This document shows, in pieces, positions 1-5,686 of a stretch of 7,355 nucleotides of DNA. Both the position numbers and the translations under genes were made by a program. Location: NCBI GenBank assembly GCA_019421725.1, contig JAHZES010000103.1, positions 1 to 7,355 of the forward strand, in the 5' to 3' direction. The DNA comes from Clostridiales bacterium (GTDB lineage: Bacteria; Bacillota; Clostridia; Oscillospirales; Acutalibacteraceae). Every line of letters starts with the position of its first letter. Position 1 is the first letter of the stretch. Under the pieces are notes generated by a model. The model saw nothing but the letters and a program-made list of their open reading frames with translations. It did not search any database and was not told the DNA's origin.

Positions 1-132
1 CTTTGTATCTGAAAAAAAGGACAGCGCGTTATCCGGGTGGAAATCGGCCAACGATTCACAAGCAGATACCACCTGATCAAGAACCGTCATTTTACCGATC
101 ATGCTCACGGCACACACTTTGACAACGGACAT
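1..132 (-). CDS. ntpI: V-type ATP synthase subunit I, N-terminal fragment (cut by window edge)
   Basis: First 44 codons of the membrane stator subunit (subunit I/a) of a V/A-type ATPase, which couples ion flow through the membrane rotor ring to rotation driven by the A3B3 head. The frame opens with ATG at 132 and reads MSVVKVCAVSMIGKM, then, further on, FHPDNALSFFSDT. This pattern (a short beta strand, then a Cys/Glu turn and a 'F-P-D-A-L-S-F' segment) is what I recall from the cytoplasmic N-terminus of clostridial subunit I. The binding site AAAGGA lies about 10 nt before the ATG. It sits 44 nt downstream of the true end of subunit C, in the usual C-then-I order. The rest of the protein, including its membrane helices, lies left of the window. 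Identification rests on the N-terminus plus context. Confidence 0.8.
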   Translation of the reverse strand, partial: MSVVKVCAVSMIGKMTVLDQVVSACESLADFHPDNALSFFSDTK

Positions 133-176
133 TGTGTATCATTCCTTTCCGCCCCGAGAATCTGGGCAAGTACTTG

Positions 177-1162
177 CTACTGTACCAGCATTTTTCGGAT
201 TCTGTCCGGTTCCAAACCGTACCGGATTCCCTCCACAATGGTGATCAGGTTGGTAACCTCCATTGCGCACAGCGGGCGTAGCGGAGCTGCAAAAGCGCAT
301 GCTCCAGCGAAATATTCTGTTCTTCCTGCGCAGCCAGTCCCTTGGCGTATACGGTTCCTGTCAATTGCTGCAGGACACCGTCCGCCGTTTCAGCCTGCAG
401 CATCTGCGTCAGGCGCTTTGGCGCCAGATGAAACGAAAACGGAAGAATCAAAGAACGGATGTAATCCGGGCTGGCATGGTAAAACTCTTTCATACGCAAA
501 ATCCGGGTGATATTCAGTACATCGATCAGTCCGCCGAACAGCTCGTGCAGGTCCCTGCGCGCCGCGCGCGGCGCGCGCTTATCGATGACCTCAAAGACAT
601 CACTGTAAAGCCTGCTGTAAAGAGCATGCTCAATCGCCGCAAAATCGGGATTTTCGCCCGGCTCCGGGCGAAACGGCGTCAGCAGCCTCCGGTAAGGCGT
701 GCCCTCCATCGCTTTAAGAAATTCGTCAAAATTGTTTGCCCGCGCCACCTTCTGTACGTCAAAGCGCAGATGCGTACCAAAAAAATTCGGCAGCGTCAGT
801 AAATATTCGCGGTTGCGTTCTGCGGAAAGAAGCCGAAGACTGTGCAGGATCTGTTCGATCTCTCCCTTTTCTATTATGTAGGAGGAAAGCTGTTCTCCAA
901 CCGAAAGCTCGTACCGGCACAGGGCGGCATAATCGTCAAATACCCGCCGGTGAAGAAGCGCCTCCAGATAGCCGCGATGAACATAAAGCTCGTTTACATT
1001 TACCAGCTCCGGCGCGTAACGCGTATTTTTTTTCAAATACCCGGCGGCTTCGCCTACGCTGCGGCATTTGAGCAGCGCCGCATAGTCGGCGGCCGTCAAT
1101 CTGCTGCCGTACATGGCGCGCGCCTTGGCAAGGATCACATTAGACGACATGGCGGACATCAT
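177..1162 (-). pseudogene. ntpC: V-type ATP synthase subunit C, with a one-base frameshift near the 3' end
   Basis: Subunit C (AC39/V0d family) is the cytoplasmic socket between the membrane ring and the central stalk. The protein begins MMSAMSSNVILAKARAMYG, followed by the family-typical segment LLKCRSVGEAAGYLKK. ATG 1162 is chosen because AAGGGGTGA lies 10-12 nt upstream; ATG at 1159 or 1150 is possible. The uninterrupted frame stops at 245 after 305 residues, ending ...YARCAQWRLPT. One base shifted, from the ATG at 263, the sequence continues MEVTNLITIVEGIRYGLEP and ends RKMLVQ with stop TAG at 179-177; this is the conserved C-terminus of the family. Restoring one base at about 263-265 (for example CAATGG to CAAATGG) gives a 328-residue protein, the normal family length. 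It may be a sequencing or assembly error, or a real mutation. If real, the last 28 residues are replaced by a few unrelated ones. Confidence 0.85.
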
Positions 1163-1198
1163 CGCGAAAAATCACCCCTTTTCCACCGAAAAAGCCTC

Positions 1199-1507
1199 TC
1201 AGCTCAGCGTGCGTTTAAAGAGCTGTGCGACCCACTCTTCACGGTGAGCGGCAAACTGTTCGTCCAGTTTTTGCGCCTGCCGGCTGTATCTTTGCTGAAT
1301 CCGATCCCAGTCGCGGTTGGCTGCGTCCTGTTCGGCTTCGTTATTCTGTTCCACCTGCGCGCGCGCCTGCGCCAGATATTCATCGCGCAGCTTTTGCTTT
1401 TTCTTTTCAATTGCAGCGGCGGAATTCAGCTTTGCGCTCTGAGCCTGCTCCGTCATCCGGCGCGCCTGCCGATCCATTTCTATAATTCGTTTGATCATAT
1501 CTTCCAT
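1199..1507 (-). CDS. Small coiled-coil subunit of the V-type ATP synthase operon (G/H- or E-like)
   Basis: A 102-residue, strongly charged, fully helical protein opening the V-ATPase operon, beginning MEDMIKRIIEMDRQARRM and ending REEWVAQLFKRTLS. It has no Pro or Gly and is rich in Ala, Gln, Glu, Lys and Arg, consistent with one long coiled coil of the kind found in peripheral-stalk subunits (G/H, E, or F-type b/V-type E relatives). I infer it is a peripheral stalk component; the sequence alone does not settle which. The start at ATG 1507 is chosen because GAAAGGGATGG lies just upstream. The frame is open further up (to an ATG at 1591), but that ATG lies upstream of the predicted transcription start near 1587, so the longer version is unlikely. 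ATG 1519 (a 106-aa form) is an alternative. It ends 36 nt before subunit C starts. Confidence 0.72.
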   Translation of the reverse strand: MEDMIKRIIEMDRQARRMTEQAQSAKLNSAAAIEKKKQKLRDEYLAQARAQVEQNNEAEQDAANRDWDRIQQRYSRQAQKLDEQFAAHREEWVAQLFKRTLS

Positions 1508-1593
1508 TTCTATGACCATCCCTTTCGTCGCATCAGGAAAATAATAGTAATTTCCCGCAAGCCATCCTGGCCGCTCCCCTTCGCATTGCATAT

Positions 1594-1622
1594 ATTATAT
1601 CGTCAGGTTTTCACAAATACAA
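1594..1622 (-). promoter_or_regulatory. Sigma-A-type promoter of the V-ATPase operon
   Basis: On the minus strand a -35 TTGTAT (1622-1617) and a perfect -10 TATAAT (1599-1594) are separated by exactly 17 bp. Transcription would start near 1587, leaving a leader of about 80 nt before the small coiled-coil gene. No riboswitch-like structure is evident in that leader. This is the only good promoter I see between the lysO terminator and the operon. Confidence 0.65.
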
Positions 1623-1783
1623 GAGACAAAATTGACATCTGAAACAAGCTGCGACGCTTAATACTGTGAAATATCTCTATTTTTTTGTTATTATTCAAAC
1701 AAGCAGTTCCGCTAAGAGTAAATATTTTCTTTTATCACCCTCTTTTTCTCTTACATTTCCTTTTTTCAGGTGATCCGCTGTTT

Positions 1784-1825
1784 AAAAAAATTTGCGCCGC
1801 GTCCGGACTACGGACACGGCGCAAA
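1784..1825 (-). terminator. Intrinsic terminator of the lysO transcription unit
   Basis: On the minus strand the arms TTTGCGCCGTGTCCG (1825-1811) and CGGACGCGGCGCAAA (1805-1791) form a 15-bp stem with one G-T wobble and a 5-nt loop, followed by seven Ts (1790-1784). It lies 24 nt past the stop of the second lysO gene. The 342-nt gene-free stretch 1508-1849 otherwise contains only the V-ATPase promoter; the AT-rich part 1623-1783 shows nothing recognisable. Confidence 0.9.
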
Positions 1826-1849
1826 AGGGAATCTGCAAAAGAGAAAAAA

Positions 1850-2449
1850 CTACACGCCTGCAAAAAAGCGAATCAGCACGGGCACTGCCGCGGAGCACAG
1901 AACCCCGTTAAAAACCGCCATGACCACTACTTCCTCATTGGTATACTTCATCAGGATCGCCAGTGTCGTGTCTTCGCTTGTGGCCGCCGCCGGGGCAATT
2001 GCGGTATAACCGTTGAAATGCTTTGCAACAAACGGCACCAGGCAAAAGGTGAGTATCTCGCGCATCAGATTGCTCAGGAATGCAATGGTACCAAGCTGCG
2101 GCGTGAAAAGCTCCCCCACCAGCACGCCGGAAAGGCTGTACCATCCCAACCCCGCTGCAACGGCCATTCCACCTGCGGCAGGGACATTCAGCAGAACAGC
2201 GGCAATCGCTCCCCCAGCTATCGACGCCAGAATGATCCCTGACGGAATGATCAGAATTTTAACGTGGTACGAGCGAAGACTGCGAAAGACCGACCGATTG
2301 AGCCCTACGCTGATCCCCACCGAAAACATCAACACATACAGCACCAGCCCCGAATGCTCCGTTAAAAAGACAGCGGCGTCATCCGCAACGCCCAGCGCGC
2401 CGAACGCAACGCCCGACACCAGACAAAGAACCGCAAATAAAATCATCAT
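1850..2449 (-). CDS. lysO: Lysine exporter LysO family protein, C-terminal (large) half
   Basis: A 199-residue integral membrane protein corresponding to the larger C-terminal part of the LysO (YbjE) L-lysine exporter. About six hydrophobic segments are visible (near residues 2-19, 33-50, 63-87, 92-110, 120-141 and 173-196). Family signatures I recognise are GWYSLSG (102-108), SNLMREI (126-132) and the polar ATSEDTTLAI stretch (156-165), which corresponds to the 'ATSMDTTLP' region of single-chain homologues and probably lies in the transport path. Start ATG 2449 (or 2446) has GGGAAGAGG 11 nt upstream. The companion gene for the N-terminal half ends 38 nt upstream on the same strand. Together they give 288 residues, close to the 299 of E. 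coli LysO. Both halves are presumably needed. The role would be export of excess lysine or toxic analogues; the exact substrate is inferred from the family. Confidence 0.85.
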   Translation of the reverse strand: MMILFAVLCLVSGVAFGALGVADDAAVFLTEHSGLVLYVLMFSVGISVGLNRSVFRSLRSYHVKILIIPSGIILASIAGGAIAAVLLNVPAAGGMAVAAGLGWYSLSGVLVGELFTPQLGTIAFLSNLMREILTFCLVPFVAKHFNGYTAIAPAAATSEDTTLAILMKYTNEEVVVMAVFNGVLCSAAVPVLIRFFAGV

Positions 2450-2487
2450 AAATCTACAAACCTCTTCCCAATTCGCTCAGCCTGCCG

Positions 2488-2757
2488 TTACTTCCTTTTT
2501 TCCAAAAAAACGCGGCTGAGCGCATAGACTACTAAAATAGAAAGAACAATGGGAATTACTGCAAAGACAAGGCTTTGCCACCCCAACGAAAATAAATCGT
2601 TAAAAAAATTTTCTTTTCGTCCGAGCGAAACACCCATACAAAAAATCAAAAAGCCCGTACATATCAGCTGCAGCCAGCTATTTAGCCTGGCATACCTCGC
2701 AGGAAACCATTTCAGACCGATCAGCGCACCGACCGCCATTAAAATCAGAATCAGCAT
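2488..2757 (-). CDS. LysO family transporter, N-terminal (small) half
   Basis: An 89-residue membrane protein with three hydrophobic segments (roughly 1-17, 26-46 and 60-83) matching the N-terminal part of the LysO lysine exporter; the small-residue motif MGVSLG (41-46) is typical. The start is ATG 2757, five nt after AAGGAAGG; an in-frame ATG at 2784 would add MIFPERKDS but has no comparable binding site. The highly basic C-terminus (LEKRK) suggests a cytoplasmic end. It is the first gene of a two-gene unit with the large LysO half. Separate genes for the two halves are, to my recollection, known in other Clostridia and in Bacteroidales, so the split is probably ancestral and not a fresh mutation. 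There is no overlap or near-fusion of frames at the junction. Confidence 0.82.
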   Translation of the reverse strand: MLILILMAVGALIGLKWFPARYARLNSWLQLICTGFLIFCMGVSLGRKENFFNDLFSLGWQSLVFAVIPIVLSILVVYALSRVFLEKRK

Positions 2758-2813
2758 AGAGTCCTTCCTTTCGGGAAAAATCAAACTATCTGTTCACAGC
2801 ACAGTTTCTGAAT

Positions 2814-2842
2814 ATCTTATCACACTTCTGCCGGCTTTGCCA
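2814..2842 (-). promoter_or_regulatory. Possible promoter of the lysO genes
   Basis: The minus strand shows an extended -10, TGATAAGAT (TAAGAT at 2819-2814), with only a weak -35 (TGGCAA, 2842-2837) at 17 bp. A start near 2807 leaves a 50-nt leader, too short for a lysine riboswitch. It lies in the 250-nt divergent spacer between lysO and the flavodoxin-like gene. Confidence 0.4.
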
Positions 2843-2956
2843 CTCCGACAAGAAAATTGATCGAAAAACAGAAATTCTCCCTTACAGAATATGCGCTGCG
2901 GAAAAAACTGCCTGCAAAAAATTTGATAATCTGATGCAAAAAAACGCAAAATGCTG

Positions 2957-2962
2957 TATAAT
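2957..2962 (+). promoter_or_regulatory. -10 element for the flavodoxin-like gene
   Basis: A perfect TATAAT lies 45 nt before the ATG at 3008, in an AT-rich stretch. No convincing -35 is found at 16-18 bp, so the promoter may depend on an activator or on upstream A tracts. The divergent lysO promoter lies about 115 bp to the left. Confidence 0.45.
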
Positions 2963-3007
2963 AAAAATATCGCTTTTGTGATTTTTATTTTGAAAGGACC
3001 CCGTCGG

Positions 3008-3517
3008 ATGAAAACTCTGATTGTCTATTATTCGCTGACCGGCAAAACGGAACGGCTCGTCCGCTTTCTGCGGGAAGCCGACGGTACGGAACGGCTGAAG
3101 CTTCGGCAGACGCACGACTACTCTTTGCCGGGCGCTTATCTGTTTGGAGCCGCCCGTGCCCGCAGCGGAAAGGGCGCTCAGCTCCGGCCGGTCGATTTGG
3201 ATATTTCCGAATTCGACCGCATTGTTCTGGCCGGACCTGTTTGGGCCGGCGCTCCTGCACCGGCTTTGACCGGCTTTCTGCGTTCCTATGACCTTACCGG
3301 CCGCGAAGTTCACGGACTTCTGGTTTACTCCGCAAACGCACGGGACGCTTCGGTGAGGTTCCGCAGCGAAACAGAACGCTCCGGAGCGGTTTGCGCTTCT
3401 ATCACCACTTTTAGGGTTTCTCCCCGTGCGCTTTTGCGGCTGGAGAAAGACAAAAGTGAACTGTATCTGGATCCGGAAGGAGGAATTTCGCTGCGCAGCT
3501 CTTCCGGAACGGAATAA
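3008..3517 (+). CDS. Flavodoxin-like protein
   Basis: A 169-residue soluble protein with a flavodoxin fold signature. The N-terminal strand and phosphate loop read LIVYYSLTGKT (4-14), matching the T/S-x-T-G-x-T loop that holds the FMN phosphate. A second signature, FDRIVLAGPVWAGAPAPAL (69-87), corresponds to the strand and the loop that flanks the flavin ring ('P-x-W-A-G') in flavodoxin_4/NADPH-dependent-oxidoreductase-like families. The C-terminal 50 residues are less typical. The role would be one-electron or hydride transfer in the cytoplasm with an unknown partner. Start ATG 3008 follows AAAGGA by 9 nt; upstream in-frame codons from 2951 overlap the -10 element and are therefore unlikely to be translated. 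It is followed after 70 nt by a membrane protein on the same strand. Family assignment is firm; specific function is unknown. Confidence 0.8.
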   Translation: MKTLIVYYSLTGKTERLVRFLREADGTERLKLRQTHDYSLPGAYLFGAARARSGKGAQLRPVDLDISEFDRIVLAGPVWAGAPAPALTGFLRSYDLTGREVHGLLVYSANARDASVRFRSETERSGAVCASITTFRVSPRALLRLEKDKSELYLDPEGGISLRSSSGTE

Positions 3518-3562
3518 ATTCCGAAACTTTTTATATTCGCCAACTTGCAGGGCAGCAGCCCT
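3510..3562 (+). terminator. Two weak hairpins between the flavodoxin-like and membrane protein genes
   Basis: CGGAA-TAAA-TTCCG (3510-3523) is followed by AAACTTTTTA, and AGGGC-AGCA-GCCCT (3549-3562) by TTTC. Each stem is only 5 bp, so at most partial termination is expected. They may adjust the level of the downstream gene in a shared transcript. Confidence 0.3.
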
Positions 3563-3587
3563 TTCACATAGATAAGGAAAGATGAAA

Positions 3588-4247
3588 ATGAACCGCATAA
3601 AAAACAGCGTCCGCCCGTTTCCGCCGTATTCCCCCACAGAAACATATACGCCGCAGCGGCGCTGCGGCAGCGAAGCCAGATGGCTTGCCTGGCCGGTCCT
3701 TCTTGGCGCCGCCGTTCTTCTTGGCAGCGTATTGTTCGGTTTTTTGATGCGCGACGGCCGCATTCTTCTTCCGCCCGATTCTGTCATTCAGCCCGGCAGC
3801 AGGCAAAACCCGGTCAGTTCCGGCGGAAAATGTACCATTGAAAGCCTTGAAAAGGACACGAACGGCTCTTACTTCCGATGCCGGAGCATCTGGGCTCTGC
3901 AAAAGGTTCTGCGCGGAAAAGAAGCTTATGATTACCTTTCCGGACAAATTGGAAACCTGTCTGCTCCTGAGGATGGAGCGGAATATCTGGTTCTGCAGTT
4001 TTCCGTTACACTGCTGAGCGCTTCCGGCCGAACCGACGTCCGGTTTTCCACACGTTATTTTGATGCAGTGGGCTCCGACGGCAGCAAAATTACGCAATGG
4101 GTCACCCAACTGCCAGAAAACCTGCCCTTTGTCGCCGTGGATCAATCGGTAGACGGCATTTTGGCGCTCCAGGTCAAAAAGGGGGACGTACCTCTTCTCT
4201 TTTATCAGGCCGCCAAAGACAAATATTATTACTTTCGGGCAGAATAA
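3588..4247 (+). CDS. Single-pass membrane protein with an extracytoplasmic DUF4352-like domain
   Basis: About 219 residues. A basic, proline-rich cytoplasmic tail (1-31) is followed by one strongly hydrophobic segment (about 32-54, WLAWPVLLGAAVLLGSVLFGFL) and then an exported region. The last 90 residues look like the immunoglobulin-like DUF4352 fold: EYLVLQFSVTLLSASGR, then aromatic/charged strands, an 'Asp-x-x-Gly' turn (VGSDGSKI) and a final strand pair ILALQVKKGDVPLLFY. No lipobox cysteine is present, so it is probably an N-terminally anchored type II protein. Two exported cysteines, in GGKCTIE and YFRCRS, could pair. ATG 3588 is preferred because AAGGA ends 9 nt upstream; ATG 3582, six bases earlier, is only 3 nt from it. 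The function is unknown, and the domain call is by strand pattern only. Confidence 0.7.
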   Translation: MNRIKNSVRPFPPYSPTETYTPQRRCGSEARWLAWPVLLGAAVLLGSVLFGFLMRDGRILLPPDSVIQPGSRQNPVSSGGKCTIESLEKDTNGSYFRCRSIWALQKVLRGKEAYDYLSGQIGNLSAPEDGAEYLVLQFSVTLLSASGRTDVRFSTRYFDAVGSDGSKITQWVTQLPENLPFVAVDQSVDGILALQVKKGDVPLLFYQAAKDKYYYFRAE

Positions 4248-4279
4248 CAAAATATTTCTCCCTCTCTTCCGGAACAAAA

Positions 4280-4353
4280 GCTAGGGGACAAAGCCCCAAG
4301 CCGGTATATTCTTCTGCGCACGCGGAATGCTACTGCCGGGGAGTTCCCCCCGG
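4280..4353 (+). promoter_or_regulatory. Hairpin-rich leader before the 55-aa gene
   Basis: Three hairpins follow each other: GCT-A-GGGG / CCCC-A-AGC with loop ACAAAG (4280-4301); TTCTGC / GCGGAA with tetraloop GCAC and one G-T pair; and CCGGGG / CCCCGG with loop AGTTCC (4336-4353), which ends inside the purine stretch of the next gene's ribosome binding site. CCGG 4301-4304 could also pair with CCGG 4336-4339 to close a larger domain. It resembles a structured 5' leader, but I cannot match it to a named riboswitch. Confidence 0.4.
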
Positions 4354-4367
4354 AAGGAGGCATCCGT

Positions 4368-4535
4368 ATGAAAGATCATTCTCTGCCGCCCGATTGGTGG
4401 ACAGAAAACTACAACCCTCTGGCGGCACTTGGCATTTACCGCATTTTTGACGACGACTTGATTCCCGACAACGGAGCAGAACCCGATCAGGAGGCCGATC
4501 CCTTTGCCGAGGAGGCGGATCCGCGGTTCCGCTGA
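4368..4535 (+). CDS. Small acidic protein of unknown function (55 aa)
   Basis: A 55-codon gene with an excellent ribosome binding site: GGAAGGAGG ends 7 nt before ATG 4368. The protein starts MKDHSLPPDWWTENYNPL, continues with a short hydrophobic stretch ALGIYRIFDD, and ends in an acidic tail rich in Asp, Glu and Pro. I count 14 acidic against 4 Lys/Arg residues, so it is strongly negatively charged. There is no membrane segment, cysteine or recognisable domain. The Trp pair and the aromatic IYRIF segment suggest a short binding motif, not a folded enzyme. It lies 120 nt after the membrane protein gene, behind a structured leader, and 94 nt before another tiny acidic gene. I do not recognise the family. 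The strong binding site makes it a real candidate despite its size. Confidence 0.6.
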   Translation: MKDHSLPPDWWTENYNPLAALGIYRIFDDDLIPDNGAEPDQEADPFAEEADPRFR

Positions 4536-4596
4536 AAATATTTTTAAATTATTTTCATTTTTCTCACAATTTCGTTGCTACTTCTGCATAGAATGA

Positions 4597-4608
4597 AGAA
4601 TGCATTCT
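4597..4608. promoter_or_regulatory. 12-bp palindrome (possible operator) before the 44-aa gene
   Basis: AGAATGCATTCT is a perfect palindrome, 21 nt before ATG 4630. Its left half is partly repeated just upstream (AGAATGA then AGAATGC). A weak -10-like TAGAAT (in CATAGAAT) ends 4 bp before it, without a clear -35. The position, between a possible -10 and the ribosome binding site, would suit a repressor operator. Confidence 0.35.
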
Positions 4609-4629
4609 AAAGGAAAGGAGCGCGGGACA

Positions 4630-4764
4630 ATGTTGTTTGACATTTTTTCTGTCGACGTCAAAGAATCTTCCAAGCACAAGGACGAAAAACAGCTACCGGT
4701 TCCACAGGGCGATCTGGACGATTTTATTTTTGTGGATCAGGAAAATCACTGCAGCGAACGCTGA
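4630..4764 (+). CDS. Small acidic protein of unknown function (44 aa)
   Basis: A 44-codon gene beginning MLFDIFSVDVKESSKHKD, with a middle PVPQGDLDDFIFVDQE and a C-terminus ending in HCSER. The binding site AAAGGAAAGGAG ends 9 nt before ATG 4630. Acidic residues (11) outnumber basic ones (5 Lys/Arg). It contains one cysteine next to a histidine near the end. There is no membrane segment and no domain I can name. Like the 55-aa gene upstream it pairs aromatic/hydrophobic patches with Asp-rich segments (DDFIFVD here, FDDDLIPD there), but the two are not clearly homologous. It is the last plus-strand gene before a strong terminator. It could be a peptide with a regulatory or binding role; the function is unknown. 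Confidence 0.55.
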   Translation: MLFDIFSVDVKESSKHKDEKQLPVPQGDLDDFIFVDQENHCSER

Positions 4765-4808
4765 AGTGTTTGTGATAAAGCTTTGCGGAATTGGGATAAC
4801 GGCTATTG

Positions 4809-4885
4809 AACGGAATTTTCCCTGACGAAGAAAGGACAGACGATCTTTATCGCCTGTCCTTTTTGCGTGTCATTGAAATTCCGTT
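4809..4885. repeat. 10-bp inverted repeat enclosing the terminator
   Basis: AACGGAATTT (4809-4818) is exactly complementary to AAATTCCGTT (4876-4885). The arms lie symmetrically around the terminator hairpin, and the right arm abuts the stop codon of the minus-strand methyltransferase gene. In RNA the two stems would form one long two-part hairpin. Confidence 0.6.
4831..4864 (+). terminator. Intrinsic terminator after the small acidic genes
   Basis: AAAGGACAG (4831-4839) pairs with CTGTCCTTT (4854-4862); inside it, CGAT pairs with ATCG across an A-C mismatch, with loop CTTT. Five Ts (4860-4864) complete it on the plus strand. The opposite strand has only an interrupted T tract, so it may also stop the convergent methyltransferase transcript, less efficiently. 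It is nested in a 10-bp inverted repeat. Confidence 0.82.
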
Positions 4886-5590
4886 TTACTTTATCGCGCG
4901 AATCATAACCGTGTGGTTGTCGCCCGGTAGAAAGCCCAGCGGCTCAACGACGGAAAATCCGGCGCGTTTGATCGCCTGCACCTCATGCTCTACCGTCAAC
5001 GGCGTATCGAAATGCACGAAGACGCCGGGCTCCACCCCGTCGCGCCTGCGTCTGCGGTCGCACTCTGAAAAAACCATATCTTCGATCTCCTGCGAAGCGG
5101 CAATATAATCACATTCCAAATATACACCGCCGGGCATCAGCGAACGGAACAGCTTTCGGAAAATCCCCTCCTTCTTTTCCGCTGTAAAATGATGCAGTGT
5201 TTCGACCGAAACGGCGGCATCGAATCGATTACGGCCAAAGTCGTACAGAAAATAATCTCCCTGAATCAATGTCAGCGATTTATGAGGATGTTTTTGTCGC
5301 AATACGGCGAGCATTTCAGCGGAAAGATCAATTCCGGTAACCTGTAGCTCAGGTATTTTTTTATAAATGCTGTCAAGCTCCAGCCCCGTACCGCATCCGA
5401 TATCCAGAAGGGTCCGGGTCAACGGAGGAATCAGACCGGCAAGCCATTCATAATGCCTTTTCCATGGCGACATATGCTCTTCATAGCTTCCGATACGTCT
5501 GTCAAAAAAGGCTCCCATCGTTTCGAGCGGCTCGCCCTCCGTTTCTTCCAGCCATTGCTTTAAATCAAGATATTCCTGCTGTATGCTCAC
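4886..5590 (-). CDS. Class I SAM-dependent methyltransferase
   Basis: A 234-residue methyltransferase of the Rossmann-like class I fold. From the GTG start, motif I LLDIGCGTGLEL (61-72) binds S-adenosylmethionine, the acidic residue in GIDLSAEML (86-94) contacts the ribose, QGDYFLYDF (110-118) follows, and FDAAVSVETLHHF (123-135) is the post-motif strand. LMPGGVYLECDY (151-162) closes the core. The N-terminal 55 residues are a helical cap. The substrate is unknown; similar proteins act on small molecules or are unassigned. The start is GTG 5590, which sits 8 nt after AAGAGGAGA. A longer frame from GTG 5629 exists but would be Lys/Glu-rich and lacks a good binding site. It lies 96 nt downstream of rsgA on the same strand with no obvious terminator between, so co-transcription with rsgA is likely. 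Confidence 0.85.
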   Translation of the reverse strand: MSIQQEYLDLKQWLEETEGEPLETMGAFFDRRIGSYEEHMSPWKRHYEWLAGLIPPLTRTLLDIGCGTGLELDSIYKKIPELQVTGIDLSAEMLAVLRQKHPHKSLTLIQGDYFLYDFGRNRFDAAVSVETLHHFTAEKKEGIFRKLFRSLMPGGVYLECDYIAASQEIEDMVFSECDRRRRRDGVEPGVFVHFDTPLTVEHEVQAIKRAGFSVVEPLGFLPGDNHTVMIRAIK

Positions 5591-5686
5591 GATTTTTGTC
5601 TCCTCTTTTTCTTTTTGCTTCTTTAACACAATGCGCAGCGCGTTACGGCCGTTTCAAAGTTTACGGGTCGGCGATACGGCAGAGAG

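Noticed and set aside
245..265. Programmed frameshifting in subunit C
   Set aside because: No slippery heptamer, downstream stem or upstream ribosome-binding-like stimulator is present at the shift site.
842..1642. Long open frame on the plus strand opposite the V-ATPase genes
   Set aside because: It is antisense to two recognisable V-ATPase genes, has no good ribosome binding site and its translation resembles no family; it reflects the codon use of the genes below it.
1632..1664. TTGACA followed by TAATAC on the plus strand
   Set aside because: The spacing is 21 bp and no plus-strand gene follows before the minus-strand lysO unit.
2758..2860. Lysine riboswitch before lysO
   Set aside because: The likely leader is only about 50 nt and none of the lysine aptamer's conserved helices can be seen.
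2882..3787. 300-codon open frame on the minus strand opposite the flavodoxin-like gene
   Set aside because: Its product is Arg/Ser/Gln-rich and low in complexity, while the plus strand has a clear flavodoxin signature, a -10 element and a ribosome binding site.
3564..4277. 237-codon minus-strand frame opposite the membrane protein gene
   Set aside because: The plus-strand frame has a clean tail-helix-exported domain layout and a ribosome binding site; the reverse frame has neither.
4280..4353. Cyclic-di-GMP or guanidine riboswitch
   Set aside because: GGGGACAAAGCCCC looks superficially like parts of these aptamers, but the order and spacing of the other conserved segments do not fit.
4549..4594. 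Sporulation sigma-E/K promoter before the 44-aa gene (CATAGAAT)
   Set aside because: The -10 resembles CATAnnnT, but no matching -35 lies at the required distance.
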